Assembly: GCA_030431675.1 (NCBI GenBank)
Contig: JAUIIV010000005.1
Coordinates: forward strand, 23,434 to 87,433
Origin: Gammaproteobacteria bacterium
GTDB lineage: Bacteria > Pseudomonadota > Gammaproteobacteria > UBA6186 > Azoamicaceae
DNA length: 64,000 nt
Direction of reading: 5' to 3'
The first letter of the stretch is position 1. The number at the start of each line of letters is the position of its first letter. The translations under genes were made by a program, and so were the position numbers. Below, piece by piece: positions 35,839 to 44,824 of this stretch. The notes beneath the pieces were generated by a model. That model saw only the letters and a list, made by a program, of their open reading frames with translations. It searched no databases and had not been told where the DNA came from.

Positions 35839-36609
35839 CTAAAACTGCATAGAAGGTTTGGCAGGCACACCTTCTAGACTCAACTCTTGCTGATATTGAC
35901 TCACTATTCTAGCCGCTAAATCTGCCAATGTTTTATTAAGACACGTAGATGGCTCGGTGACCATTAGTGGTTTACTAGTTGCAGGTTCACACATACCATT
36001 TGTTTGAAGATATTGTTTTAAAGCATGCCTATCATAACTTACACCTGTTTGAACCAAGACCACCGGATCTAGAAGAACCTTACCGCTTAAAAGGCAAATA
36101 AGTTCAGGATGTCTTTGTGAAATTTGAGCTTTTACAGACTCCAATACTGATTCTTCTTGACATAAAAAATTTTGTTCTTGAGTTGAACGCCATAATCTCA
36201 AAATTCCAGATGGAACAGCAGCCTGAGATAGGCTTTTTACTTGTTCCGGCTCATTTGGAAATCTATCTGCTGCTTCTAAAAGAAAATGATATTCTTTCAA
36301 TAGTATATCACGTAAAGGAATGGATACCTCTCCCTTATGCACCACTCTACCTGGAGCAGCAGGATTTCTTAAGTTCAAGCACCATGGTAAATGTGGTGTT
36401 TCTTGTAACAACAATTTAAGATCTTCTTGTGAAAATTGCCTACATACTCCCTCATTAGCACGTAACTGCTCCTGATCATGCCTTAGCATCCTAGCCTGAT
36501 AAACGCCAGGCAAAACAACCTGTTGTCGTTCTTGCACATATCTCATTAAATTGGGAAAACAGCTAACAAGATAATCGTATTTATCAATTTTATGCTTTAT
36601 TTTTCCCAT
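35839..36609 (-). CDS. U-box domain protein, probable E3 ubiquitin ligase effector
   Basis: The C-terminal ~78 residues form a U-box: HPELICLLSGKVLLDPVVLVQTGVSYDR, HALKQYLQ, then a P-x-SKPL-like ATSKPLMVTEPSTCLNKTLADLAARIV. This matches eukaryotic U-boxes (I-C-P-I, D-P-V, T-Y-E-R and N-x-x-L positions) and the Legionella effector LubX. U-box proteins recruit E2 enzymes and ubiquitinate targets; bacteria have no such pathway, so the protein must act in the host. The N-terminal part is unknown and partly resembles the end of the neighbouring ORF (36650-37195). An ATG start at 36609 gives 256 residues; a TTG at 36666 would overlap that ORF. Neither has a good ribosome site. Confidence 0.8.
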   Translation of the reverse strand: MGKIKHKIDKYDYLVSCFPNLMRYVQERQQVVLPGVYQARMLRHDQEQLRANEGVCRQFSQEDLKLLLQETPHLPWCLNLRNPAAPGRVVHKGEVSIPLRDILLKEYHFLLEAADRFPNEPEQVKSLSQAAVPSGILRLWRSTQEQNFLCQEESVLESVKAQISQRHPELICLLSGKVLLDPVVLVQTGVSYDRHALKQYLQTNGMCEPATSKPLMVTEPSTCLNKTLADLAARIVSQYQQELSLEGVPAKPSMQF

Positions 36610-36649
36610 AGGATGAATTACAAAACTTGTAGTGTATGGTGTACGCTCT

Positions 36650-37195
36650 TTACATACGTGGGTCAATCAACCATGGTAAAGTAGGGTTCGAATCCAATAA
36701 AGATTTTTTAATCTCCTGGGGGATTGTTGCGTCAGGCAATTTTCGTAAAGCAAGCTGCTCTTTGAGAACAACATCTGATAGTTGCATAAAAGCTACATGC
36801 TGCGGTCGATTCATTATTAGATTAGGATTATTATTTTTATTAAGTTTATCTTTACATGCCTGTATAGAAAGGCTATTCTCATGTTTATCGCCAAAGAACT
36901 TATGCAAGTTTTCAAAAATGGCGATAAGACCAGGAATATCATCTCTATCTGTAAAAAATAATTTACCATTAACAAATTCATAGGCTTGCAGGAATAAGTC
37001 TTCAGCAAGATGTTCTAGTTTTCTTTGATGCAATACTTGATATATACCATCAGTACCAAAGATGGAAACAACTCTATATTCAAGAGACTGATGTGCGCAA
37101 ATATCTTGTAATACAGCATTATATAATTGCCCCTGCGCCGCAAATTGTTGATTTTGAATAATAAAATTATGCGGAGTTACGTGTTGACCTGACAC
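36650..37195 (-). CDS. Hypothetical protein, related to the N-terminus of the U-box protein
   Basis: A 181-residue protein beginning MSGQHVTPHNF. No known domain. The last ~55 residues (from NPNLIM through EQLALRKLP to SLLDSNPTLPWLIDPRM) align in spacing with part of the U-box protein (FPNLMRYVQE through EQLRANEG to LLLQETPHLPWCLN). It stops in a different frame just where the U-box frame opens. Either it is a separate gene made by duplication, or the two frames are one two-repeat effector broken by a frameshift near 36650-36666. Confidence 0.65.
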   Translation of the reverse strand: MSGQHVTPHNFIIQNQQFAAQGQLYNAVLQDICAHQSLEYRVVSIFGTDGIYQVLHQRKLEHLAEDLFLQAYEFVNGKLFFTDRDDIPGLIAIFENLHKFFGDKHENSLSIQACKDKLNKNNNPNLIMNRPQHVAFMQLSDVVLKEQLALRKLPDATIPQEIKKSLLDSNPTLPWLIDPRM

Positions 37196-37292
37196 TTGTT
37201 AAAATCCTAATTATTTGTAAATCAATAGCACCCTACTGCCAAACAACATATTTGTCAACAACGCACATTTGGGGATAAATGGTTTTATTTCA

Positions 37293-39101
37293 CTAGGTTA
37301 ATTCTGGATAAAAGTGCTCAATATTTTCTGGTTTACTAAATAAATAACCTTGCCCATAAGCACAGCCTAGTTCTAGCAAGCGGTCTCGCTGGTATTCTGT
37401 TTCTACCCATTCAGCAATAATTTCTATATCAAACTTATTAGCAATAAGAATTAATGCTTCTACAATGGTAAATTTTTCTGCTTCCGTGCCTATTTGGCTT
37501 ACAAAAGAGCCATCAATTTTAATATAATCAAAAGGCAGCTCATATAGCCGAGAAATGGCAGCATATCCACTACCAAAATCATCTAAAGATACTTTAACAC
37601 CTAGCCCATGCAAAGCATCCATATTTTGTTTTATACCCACCTTATCGTCAACCAATGCAGTTTCTGTAATCTCTACCGCTAAGTCAGTAGTATGTAAATT
37701 ATACTTATCTAGACATTTTTGTATCTGGAGATAGATTTCACCTTTAAAGTCTTTAGCTGATAGATTAATTGCTATTGGTTTAGGATTTTTTGTTTTGGAC
37801 TTTAGCTCAGCAGCAACTCTACAGGCATTATCTAGCACCCAATTAGTAATTAATTTAATCTTACTATATTGCTCAGCGATTGGAATAAACTCACCAGGAG
37901 AAATATCACCTAAGTCTTTATGCCACCAGCGTAATAGAGCTTCGTAATGTAATACTTCTCCTGTTTTTAATGATACTACTGGTTGAAAAAGGATCTTAAA
38001 ATTATTATTTATGTACGCATCTTCGATTGAAGCTGCAATGATTGCTATGCGTTTTTGCTCTTGACTACGCTTGGCATCAAAAAACTCAAAAGCATTGCCT
38101 CCTGCATCATGCACCCCATCTGCAGCAGAAGTAGCGTTTTCTACTAATAGTTTTCGGTTTGTTGCATCCATTGGGTACAATGAGATACCAATACTAATAG
38201 TAGCAAAAATATTTTCATCACCACGCATGATAGGCGCTCTCGAAATTGTCAGCATACTCTCTGCCATTGCGGTAACTTCATTAATACTTACTACATTATC
38301 AATGAGTATTAAGTATAGGTTTTGCATATAGCGTGAAAGAACACAACCTTGCGGGAGGTTTGCTAGCAATCTCATGGTAAATCGATTGATAAATATATCA
38401 GTTCTTTCTACCCCTAGATGACGGTTCATTTCATGCAAGCTATCTAGTTTAATTGCTAAAAGCGCACTCACATCATTTTTACTATCTACAATTTGCAGGT
38501 GTCTATCAAGATAGTCATTCATAAATTTGTCGTTTGGTAAACCTGTATTTTTGTCATGGTTTACCATAACGCTCACTTGATTAGACATGGCATCTTGGGC
38601 ACCAATACCATGGCGAAATAGATCTATAAAGAATTCTTCATTAGTAGAGTCAGTAGATTTTAAGTCTTGTAGTTTTTTACGAATTGTAGTAATCACATTT
38701 TTATAGTCATTATACTCTGCACACATCTTTTCTGTCAGGAAAAACTTATATTTTATTGTTAACATCAAAGCGAACATAAACTCTTCTGTAGGATTATGTG
38801 CTGCAGCATGCTCTATAACATCGCGATCATGTAAATTCTCTGCGTAGTCATAATTGTACTCACGCTCTATGACTAATGTTGGGTGTTTGCTAAATACATC
38901 TGCGTACTTTGCAGTTAGCTCTACAAAATTTTGATCGTTAAATATAACAAACAAGGTGTTATTATGCTTTAAGAACAAATCTATATGCAAGTTATTCTCA
39001 CTGACAAAGGTTATATCTAAGTCAATTAGACTGTCGGTATGCCTATTTAGAATTTCATATTCATATGCACCGATTAGACACACCCGCATGTCTGTTTTCA
39101 T
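37293..39101 (-). CDS. EAL phosphodiesterase with degenerate GGDEF domain
   Basis: A 602-residue cyclic-di-GMP protein. The first ~120 residues look like a degenerate receiver domain. A GGDEF domain (~180-330) starts at NHDKNTGLPNDKF, but the catalytic GGDEF is replaced by MQNLY (259-263), so no cyclase activity is expected. The EAL domain (~345-600) keeps YEALLRW, INLSAKDF, VEITETAL, SLDDFGSGYAAIS, DYIKIDGSF and AEWVETEYQ...GCAYGQGYLFSKP, so cyclic-di-GMP hydrolysis is likely. No membrane helix. It lies directly upstream of dotL, same strand, 37 bases apart, perhaps linking the second messenger to secretion. Confidence 0.9.
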   Translation of the reverse strand: MKTDMRVCLIGAYEYEILNRHTDSLIDLDITFVSENNLHIDLFLKHNNTLFVIFNDQNFVELTAKYADVFSKHPTLVIEREYNYDYAENLHDRDVIEHAAAHNPTEEFMFALMLTIKYKFFLTEKMCAEYNDYKNVITTIRKKLQDLKSTDSTNEEFFIDLFRHGIGAQDAMSNQVSVMVNHDKNTGLPNDKFMNDYLDRHLQIVDSKNDVSALLAIKLDSLHEMNRHLGVERTDIFINRFTMRLLANLPQGCVLSRYMQNLYLILIDNVVSINEVTAMAESMLTISRAPIMRGDENIFATISIGISLYPMDATNRKLLVENATSAADGVHDAGGNAFEFFDAKRSQEQKRIAIIAASIEDAYINNNFKILFQPVVSLKTGEVLHYEALLRWWHKDLGDISPGEFIPIAEQYSKIKLITNWVLDNACRVAAELKSKTKNPKPIAINLSAKDFKGEIYLQIQKCLDKYNLHTTDLAVEITETALVDDKVGIKQNMDALHGLGVKVSLDDFGSGYAAISRLYELPFDYIKIDGSFVSQIGTEAEKFTIVEALILIANKFDIEIIAEWVETEYQRDRLLELGCAYGQGYLFSKPENIEHFYPELT

Positions 39102-39138
39102 TTAATTCCCTTATCTTATATAGTCTGCAGAATAGCTG

Positions 39139-41637
39139 CTAGTCTTCATCAAAATCATCTTGCAATAACGATTCTAAATCATCTAAGCCTGGTAAATCTG
39201 GAAGCTCTGGTAACTCTTCCTCACCCTCTGGCGTATTTGGCACTACATCCCCTTCTGGTACATCACCTATTTTGGCCTGACCCAACATGTGTGTGTCATA
39301 ATATGGTTGCCCACCAAACATTTCTATAGTTTGATTTACTGCCTGCATAAACTTATGTAAATCATATGGCACGATTATACTCGGTGGATACGTAGTAACA
39401 TTTTCTACATCGCGCAAGACATCGTCGGCAATAGCTTCTGCCTGCACCGAGTCTTCTCCAGTCAAGCGCTCTATATGTTTTAAATCTTCTAGGGTACTAC
39501 CACGGCGAATTAAAGGTAGACCGTATAACTCTACATTTTCATCGCCTATCATAGTGCGCACTAATTCTGAGACCTCAATTTTAGTGAAGGCTGACATTAA
39601 ATTGCTTACCTGCTCTTTTTCATATGGAGCGCTTAATTCTTCTTGACGCGCAATTTCAAACTCTAGCAATGCAATTAGAGCATTCACTCCGCGCTCTGTT
39701 GGCGACACATCAGTTGGAAAATTGTCTAATGTGCTAGCTACAATATCTATATCTTCGTTGGGTTTGATGTTGAGCATTGGCATATCGCTATCAAACACAC
39801 GTGCAAATTGTTTAAGTCTATCAGCAAGCTCTAATAACTCACTATCTGGTGGGATCTCAACTTTTAGAAAGTGTGTGATCCGCATTGCTTTTACAGGTTT
39901 AGGATTAGCATAAAACATTTCTGCACGTACTATATTTGACTTCCAAAATACGTGTGCTTGACCTTCTCTCTGATCTCGTAAATCTAACAACTCTATACGC
40001 TGTCTTCTATCTACCGAAGTACTTTTGGAGTCCATATAATTTACTGTTAAGCTACCAGAATCTTGCTGGAAGCCACTGACATTAGTAACATAGCTCTCAC
40101 CAGCTACCTTATTGAAGAATTCCCATGTTTCTTGCGGATCTTCTAGTTTCATACAAATTTTTACGTTACAGTTTGCACCAATTGATGCTGCTTCCTCTTT
40201 AGATGCTTTTTGAAATGCTGGTAAATCTTGTCCTGCAAAAATTGCCGAGAATCCTAAAGAACGTGCTTGTGCCGGCACTACAGCAAATCCTTTCACTGCA
40301 TAGTAACCATACTCATCCATGATACACATATACGGTGCTGGAGAATTGGTAGGCTTACGTAGTACTACATCACGATAATCCCCTTCTACGCGGTCACCTA
40401 AGCCTGAGGCCATCATTACTTTAAGAGATGCAATAATAATTTTCCCAAGATTTGACAACTCATCAGGTGATTTCTCTAACGCCGGTAGTAGAACTACTAA
40501 GATACGACGGTTAAGCACCACATCTTTTAAATCTACTTCTGCTAGATTTGTACGTAGTATATGTCCATAGGTATCAGCTAAGGAACCAAAGACCCTTGTT
40601 AACTGCATGGTAATAAAGCCATGCTGCTCTAGTACTTCTCCAGCTTGCTTACCAGCATTTTTTGGATTGTAGCCAGGTAAATTAAGTACATAGTTACGAA
40701 TTGGGTCCATTACTATCTCTGGCACATCAGAGATATCGTATTCTTGCTCAGGGGTTGGAAATTTTTTATCTACTACTATAGATTCTAACTTTTCTAAATG
40801 AAAATAGTTACGAATTGTATTGGCATCTAATAAAATTGCACCTCTATCCCGCATATAGGTAAGAATTTTTAATAAACTTTCTACAAAGTTTATAGCACGG
40901 CCTTTCCACATATCACCGCTGGCATCGCCACCACCTGAAGAGTCCATCAAGCTTGTACATAAGTTGGCGATCATGCTCGAGGAGCCGCTAGCAAAAGGAT
41001 TCATAGTATTTGATAGACGGCTCTCCTGTGCACCAATAACGTCACGTGCACCGGTCATGAAGTTTACTAGTACCATGTCATCCTCACGGCCCATACCTCG
41101 TACCATAGAAAACACTTTAGCAAATAAGCTATTGTCACCTTTACCATCAATATAAATAAAGCCACTTGCTTGTACCAAAGCGTTAAATGCCAGAGATACA
41201 AGTGCTTCTGTTTTACCGCTACCGGTAGAGCCAAAGATTAATAAATGGGTCCGCATATCGCTGTCAGATAACCATAATTCTTCTTGGGTAGTGCGATCAT
41301 TACCTAGGAATGATATACCCCCACCCTTTTTAGGCCGTGAGGTGCCTGGAATTAAATCGTTGTAATCTAAGGCTTCGGAGGACATCGGCAGTCTAAATGG
41401 CAGGTTATTTTTACGCGTGAAAGCAAAAACGAATAAGCTTGCGCATGTTATGAATATAATATCGGCAATACTAGGAAAAATAAAACAAGTTGCAATGCCT
41501 GAAAAGTAAATAACGAAGTTAACTGCAGGCACGCCCATAAACTCGGCAAAACGTTCGCCGAGCGGACGGGTATCCCGCGCTAATTGCTGGGCAGAGCGCT
41601 CGTGCTTCGATTCAATCCCTCGAATTTCGTCGGACAT
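39139..41637 (-). CDS. dotL: Type IV coupling protein DotL (IcmO)
   Basis: ATPase that receives substrates for the type IVB channel, VirD4/FtsK-like. 832 residues (783 in L. pneumophila). Two N-terminal membrane helices (FVIYFSGIATCFIFPSIADIIFITCASLFVFAF) precede Walker A FGSTGSGKTEAL and Walker B-type CIMDEYGYYAVKGFA. The C-terminal ~250 residues should bind IcmS-IcmW and DotN. The final ~45 residues are strikingly acidic (EGEEELPELPDLPGLDDLES, ending DDFDED). It follows dotM by 17 bases, making an icmS-dotM-dotL operon for the coupling complex. Confidence 0.95.
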   Translation of the reverse strand: MSDEIRGIESKHERSAQQLARDTRPLGERFAEFMGVPAVNFVIYFSGIATCFIFPSIADIIFITCASLFVFAFTRKNNLPFRLPMSSEALDYNDLIPGTSRPKKGGGISFLGNDRTTQEELWLSDSDMRTHLLIFGSTGSGKTEALVSLAFNALVQASGFIYIDGKGDNSLFAKVFSMVRGMGREDDMVLVNFMTGARDVIGAQESRLSNTMNPFASGSSSMIANLCTSLMDSSGGGDASGDMWKGRAINFVESLLKILTYMRDRGAILLDANTIRNYFHLEKLESIVVDKKFPTPEQEYDISDVPEIVMDPIRNYVLNLPGYNPKNAGKQAGEVLEQHGFITMQLTRVFGSLADTYGHILRTNLAEVDLKDVVLNRRILVVLLPALEKSPDELSNLGKIIIASLKVMMASGLGDRVEGDYRDVVLRKPTNSPAPYMCIMDEYGYYAVKGFAVVPAQARSLGFSAIFAGQDLPAFQKASKEEAASIGANCNVKICMKLEDPQETWEFFNKVAGESYVTNVSGFQQDSGSLTVNYMDSKSTSVDRRQRIELLDLRDQREGQAHVFWKSNIVRAEMFYANPKPVKAMRITHFLKVEIPPDSELLELADRLKQFARVFDSDMPMLNIKPNEDIDIVASTLDNFPTDVSPTERGVNALIALLEFEIARQEELSAPYEKEQVSNLMSAFTKIEVSELVRTMIGDENVELYGLPLIRRGSTLEDLKHIERLTGEDSVQAEAIADDVLRDVENVTTYPPSIIVPYDLHKFMQAVNQTIEMFGGQPYYDTHMLGQAKIGDVPEGDVVPNTPEGEEELPELPDLPGLDDLESLLQDDFDED

Positions 41638-41654
41638 TGTTCCCTATCCCTGGT

Positions 41655-42863
41655 TTATGCCTGTTCTTTTTCGCTAGCCTGCTTTAACAACTCATCTTTT
41701 TCTTCCGGACTCGGCACATATATAATTTCAGATAGTGCCAACTTAAGTGCCTTGGTTGCTTCCTTCACCATTGGCACACCTAAACTACGCTGTAGCGCCT
41801 TTTCTGCTAAGAAATGCGCATGTGCGCCTGCTGCTTCACAAAATGCTACTTGACGACCCACATTATTTAAAAAATACCAAAACTTACGATCAAATGGTTT
41901 AAGCCATAAAAAATCTGCTGTAGCCAATACACCATCTTCTCGGGCGAATAATAATGCGGAAGTAAATACTGTTGATTCATAAGCATGGTTGCTAATGATA
42001 TCTTGAATCGCACGGTTATTAATATGTTTTTTTATTAATTCATCGGTACCTTCGAAGTTAAGCTTGTCTAAAGAGCCGCCTACGCATGATTCATTAATTT
42101 GATTTAACAAATTGCGTGATGCTTTAGTATCGCGACACCCCCGCGCAATTAATGCAGCAAAAATTGCCCGTCTGTGGATAGGCAAGCGATCTGCGCCTTG
42201 CCATAACCTGCCTAATTGTGCAGCAAATAAACGATTAGTGCGTGCCTCATTCAGCACCATATTGAATTTTGGCCCTTGAGATAATGCATTCTTCGGCATT
42301 TCTACGCTAATGCCAATTAACTTATACTTTTTACAAAAGTTTAATGGCGTCATAGCCATAGCCCACGGACCTTCATCCAAGTCTTTTGACTCTATGTTGG
42401 CATTAAGCACAGGATTAATTTGTGGCCAGACTTTACTTTCCTGCTCAGCCAAGCTATTCATGTTATAAACTTTGCGATAACGCATCTTTACATTGCGGCC
42501 GTACATTAAGTAACAAAATACTGCTAAACAAATTGTAAAAGGGAAACGCCAGTACCTACCAACTACGTCACTTAAGACTCCAGCTGTCTCTAGAGTAAGA
42601 CCATTTGGCTCTAATATATTTGTGACTTGTAGAGTTGCAGCGACCTCTTTTTGCATTGCTGCGATAGTATCCACAGAACTAGGCAATAAATTAATAAATA
42701 AAGAGATTATCCAAATCTCAAGCCAACGAAACTTAATAAATACTAATTTAATCTGTGTAGAAAATGCGAACCATAGAATGACCCCGGCAAGAAATATAAA
42801 GCCGATAATCCACAAAATAGCCATGCTATTTTTGTCATCACCTTGTCCGCCTGCACCACTCAT
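41655..42863 (-). CDS. dotM: Coupling-complex protein DotM (IcmP)
   Basis: Inner-membrane partner of DotL, 402 residues (376 in L. pneumophila). It starts MSGAGGQGDDKN, then a helix IILWIIGFIFLAGVILWFAF-like (about 14-32), a second helix pair near 50 and 110, and a cytosolic domain with RTNRLFAAQLGRLWQGADRLPIHRRAIFAALIARGCRD, a conserved block of the family. In Legionella the soluble domain binds acidic Glu-rich motifs of effectors. Encoded between icmS and dotL, with four bases to icmS. Confidence 0.92.
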   Translation of the reverse strand: MSGAGGQGDDKNSMAILWIIGFIFLAGVILWFAFSTQIKLVFIKFRWLEIWIISLFINLLPSSVDTIAAMQKEVAATLQVTNILEPNGLTLETAGVLSDVVGRYWRFPFTICLAVFCYLMYGRNVKMRYRKVYNMNSLAEQESKVWPQINPVLNANIESKDLDEGPWAMAMTPLNFCKKYKLIGISVEMPKNALSQGPKFNMVLNEARTNRLFAAQLGRLWQGADRLPIHRRAIFAALIARGCRDTKASRNLLNQINESCVGGSLDKLNFEGTDELIKKHINNRAIQDIISNHAYESTVFTSALLFAREDGVLATADFLWLKPFDRKFWYFLNNVGRQVAFCEAAGAHAHFLAEKALQRSLGVPMVKEATKALKLALSEIIYVPSPEEKDELLKQASEKEQA

Positions 42864-42866
42864 ATT

Positions 42867-43220
42867 CTAATCCAACATTAATTCATCTAAAGCTACTAAT
42901 TTGGGATCTGAAGAATTTTGTACAATCTCCATCAACACATCAGCAGCACATAACAATCGTAAACTACTCGCTCCGCGGTCATCAAAGTTAACAGTTACCC
43001 CTAACATAGTCCCCTCAGCACGTGCAAAGTCTATGCCCAAGCCATATCCAAGACAAAAAGAACATAGCTGATCAGCGCGGCGCATAATTGCTGGCAATAG
43101 TCCACTGCTAGCAAAAGCCACTTTCGGATCTACCCCTTCGCCCTTGAGAGAATATTTGCAGCCAATCTGCTCAGCAATCGCTGCAACCTGTAGACCAATA
43201 TCATCTTTGTTGGAGGTCAT
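42867..43220 (-). CDS. icmS: Type IVB secretion chaperone IcmS
   Basis: Small acidic adaptor that works with IcmW. 117 residues (114 in L. pneumophila). The diagnostic core is GLLPAIMRRADQLCSFCLGYGLGIDFARAEGTMLGV, and the protein ends VALDELMLD, nearly as in Legionella. First gene of the icmS-dotM-dotL operon. In Legionella icmS sits with icmT and icmR; here icmT is separate and icmR is not found. Confidence 0.95.
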   Translation of the reverse strand: MTSNKDDIGLQVAAIAEQIGCKYSLKGEGVDPKVAFASSGLLPAIMRRADQLCSFCLGYGLGIDFARAEGTMLGVTVNFDDRGASSLRLLCAADVLMEIVQNSSDPKLVALDELMLD

Positions 43221-43257
43221 AACTTAGTTCTCGCCTGATTTTAAACTACATCTTTAT

Positions 43258-43263
43258 ATTATA
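43258..43263 (-). promoter_or_regulatory. -10 box upstream of icmS
   Basis: TATAAT on the minus strand, about 38 bases before the icmS ATG (43220). A clear -35 box is not seen, so this is tentative. Confidence 0.4.
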
Positions 43264-43369
43264 TAGGAGTTACACAAAATAGCAGGTTTGCTGGTAGCAA
43301 ATTCGTGTACCCTCTAGCCAAACGGTGCAGCTCCAGCTATAGTCTTCTGTAAGCATTTAAAAAAGTTAG

Positions 43370-43375
43370 TATACT
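43370..43375 (+). promoter_or_regulatory. -10 box immediately before dotD
   Basis: TATACT ends eight bases before the dotD ATG (43384), so the transcript would start at about the start codon. No Shine-Dalgarno sequence is present. The same spacing is seen before dotA1. Confidence 0.45.
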
Positions 43376-43383
43376 CGAATCGT

Positions 43384-43920
43384 ATGAAAAATAAATACCT
43401 AATAGCAATGACCTCAATTTTAATATGTAGCCAGCTAAGTGGTTGTAGCTCAGCATTAAAAAGCAATGTACAATCCTCAGCAGCTAAGGTTACAACTAAT
43501 AGCGCGGTAGAGAAAGAGCTGATATCTGCAGCCAAATCTATAGAAAGCTCCTTGGCAATGCTAGCCCGCACACAAGAACAGCAGCATGTGCCTTTACTCA
43601 ATACTGCCCCACTGATAACCCCAGAAGGCGGCATGAGTGGTAGTGTAGATATAGATTGGACAGGCCCTATCGAGCCTTTAGTCAGAAAACTTGCGGAAAT
43701 GACTGAGTACAAAATTAAGGTTTTCGGCAATGAGCCAGGCATACCAATTATTATATCTATAGCTCAGGAACACGCGATAATTGCAGACGTACTCAAAAAT
43801 GCTGGCATGCAAGCTGGTAAACGTGCCAATCTGGTAGTATTCCCTGCCAATCGAGTAATAGAACTACGCTATGCCTCCGTTGGTACAGGCACTGCCGGTA
43901 GCAGTGTTACCGGAGGATAG
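43384..43920 (+). CDS. dotD: Outer-membrane lipoprotein DotD
   Basis: Lipoprotein of the type IVB outer-membrane core. 178 residues (163 in L. pneumophila). The signal ends in a lipobox LSGC (LIAMTSILICSQLSGCSS). The mature part has DWTGPIEPLVRKLAEMTEYKIKVFGNEPGIPIIISI, a secretin N-domain-like fold as in Legionella DotD. First gene of dotD-dotC-dotB-icmT-dotJ. No Shine-Dalgarno is visible; see the -10 box at 43370. Confidence 0.93.
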   Translation: MKNKYLIAMTSILICSQLSGCSSALKSNVQSSAAKVTTNSAVEKELISAAKSIESSLAMLARTQEQQHVPLLNTAPLITPEGGMSGSVDIDWTGPIEPLVRKLAEMTEYKIKVFGNEPGIPIIISIAQEHAIIADVLKNAGMQAGKRANLVVFPANRVIELRYASVGTGTAGSSVTGG

Positions 43921-43921
43921 T

Positions 43922-44824
43922 ATGCGTTTAGGAATTATTTTAGGTCTTGTTGTCTTAGTCAGCGGTTGTGGGGTTTATCGCGCTGGCTCAGAGGCCTGTA
44001 ATAGAGCAGTTGACCCCAACAACAACAAAAAAATCAGCTCTGGACCCGATATTACAAATATCCCCTATGAGGTAGCTGGCCAAGGGCGCTCACAACCAAA
44101 TATGCTACGTGTTAAAGAAAATTTTATCACTGCTACTGGGGTAACAGATCATAAACCTGCTATTGGTGCGTTAAGGGCACAAGCCCTACGTGAGACAGCA
44201 CTATCGCTAGGTGCTCGTGGGGGGTTGGCCGAGAGGGCACAATTTATTAATGGTACTTTATTAAACTATGAGCCTGTCTTAACTAAAATTTTTGCATTCT
44301 ATGGTTTAATGTTAGACGATAATATATTACCACCAGTCTTATCAGAAGCTCGTAATACACTCAATTTAGAAGATGGCGATGCAATTAGAATTGCAGAGCG
44401 AAACTATAAGATTGTCAATCAAGCACGTTTTGTAACAGCCCCTCCAACATGGCGCGAGTATTTATGGATGAATTACGACATACCTGAGCTACCAGATAGA
44501 AGTTTACTACCGCGCTCTAAACCTGAGCGTATAGTTTGGGAGCAGGATATACAAGAAGGCTGGCAAGCCGGACTTGCGCAAGGTGATGTAATTTTTAGAG
44601 AGAATCTTAGCCGTTTGGTACGTGATTACAACGGTATGATTTTATACCGTAAATTGCTAGCCCAACAAATAGTCAGCGAACCTTATGTAGCCTCTATGAA
44701 TATGGGTGTTACTGGCGATGGCAATGACATGTCCGTTAATGATCGTGTCTTACGTATTACTGCCTTCCCAGAGTTACAAGTAAATAGCAGTGGTTGGAAA
44801 ACGGAGTTATACAGTCATGAGTGA
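43922..44824 (+). CDS. dotC: Outer-membrane lipoprotein DotC
   Basis: Second lipoprotein of the core complex, which in Legionella helps place DotH in the outer membrane. 300 residues from the ATG at 43922 (303 in L. pneumophila). The signal LGIILGLVVLVSGCGVYRAG contains the lipobox VSGC. Family blocks are ALRAQALRETALSLGARGGLAERAQFIN and FVTAPPTWREYLWMNYDIPELPDRSLLPR. The longer frame upstream overlaps dotD and would bury the signal peptide. It overlaps dotB by eight bases. Confidence 0.94.
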   Translation: MRLGIILGLVVLVSGCGVYRAGSEACNRAVDPNNNKKISSGPDITNIPYEVAGQGRSQPNMLRVKENFITATGVTDHKPAIGALRAQALRETALSLGARGGLAERAQFINGTLLNYEPVLTKIFAFYGLMLDDNILPPVLSEARNTLNLEDGDAIRIAERNYKIVNQARFVTAPPTWREYLWMNYDIPELPDRSLLPRSKPERIVWEQDIQEGWQAGLAQGDVIFRENLSRLVRDYNGMILYRKLLAQQIVSEPYVASMNMGVTGDGNDMSVNDRVLRITAFPELQVNSSGWKTELYSHE

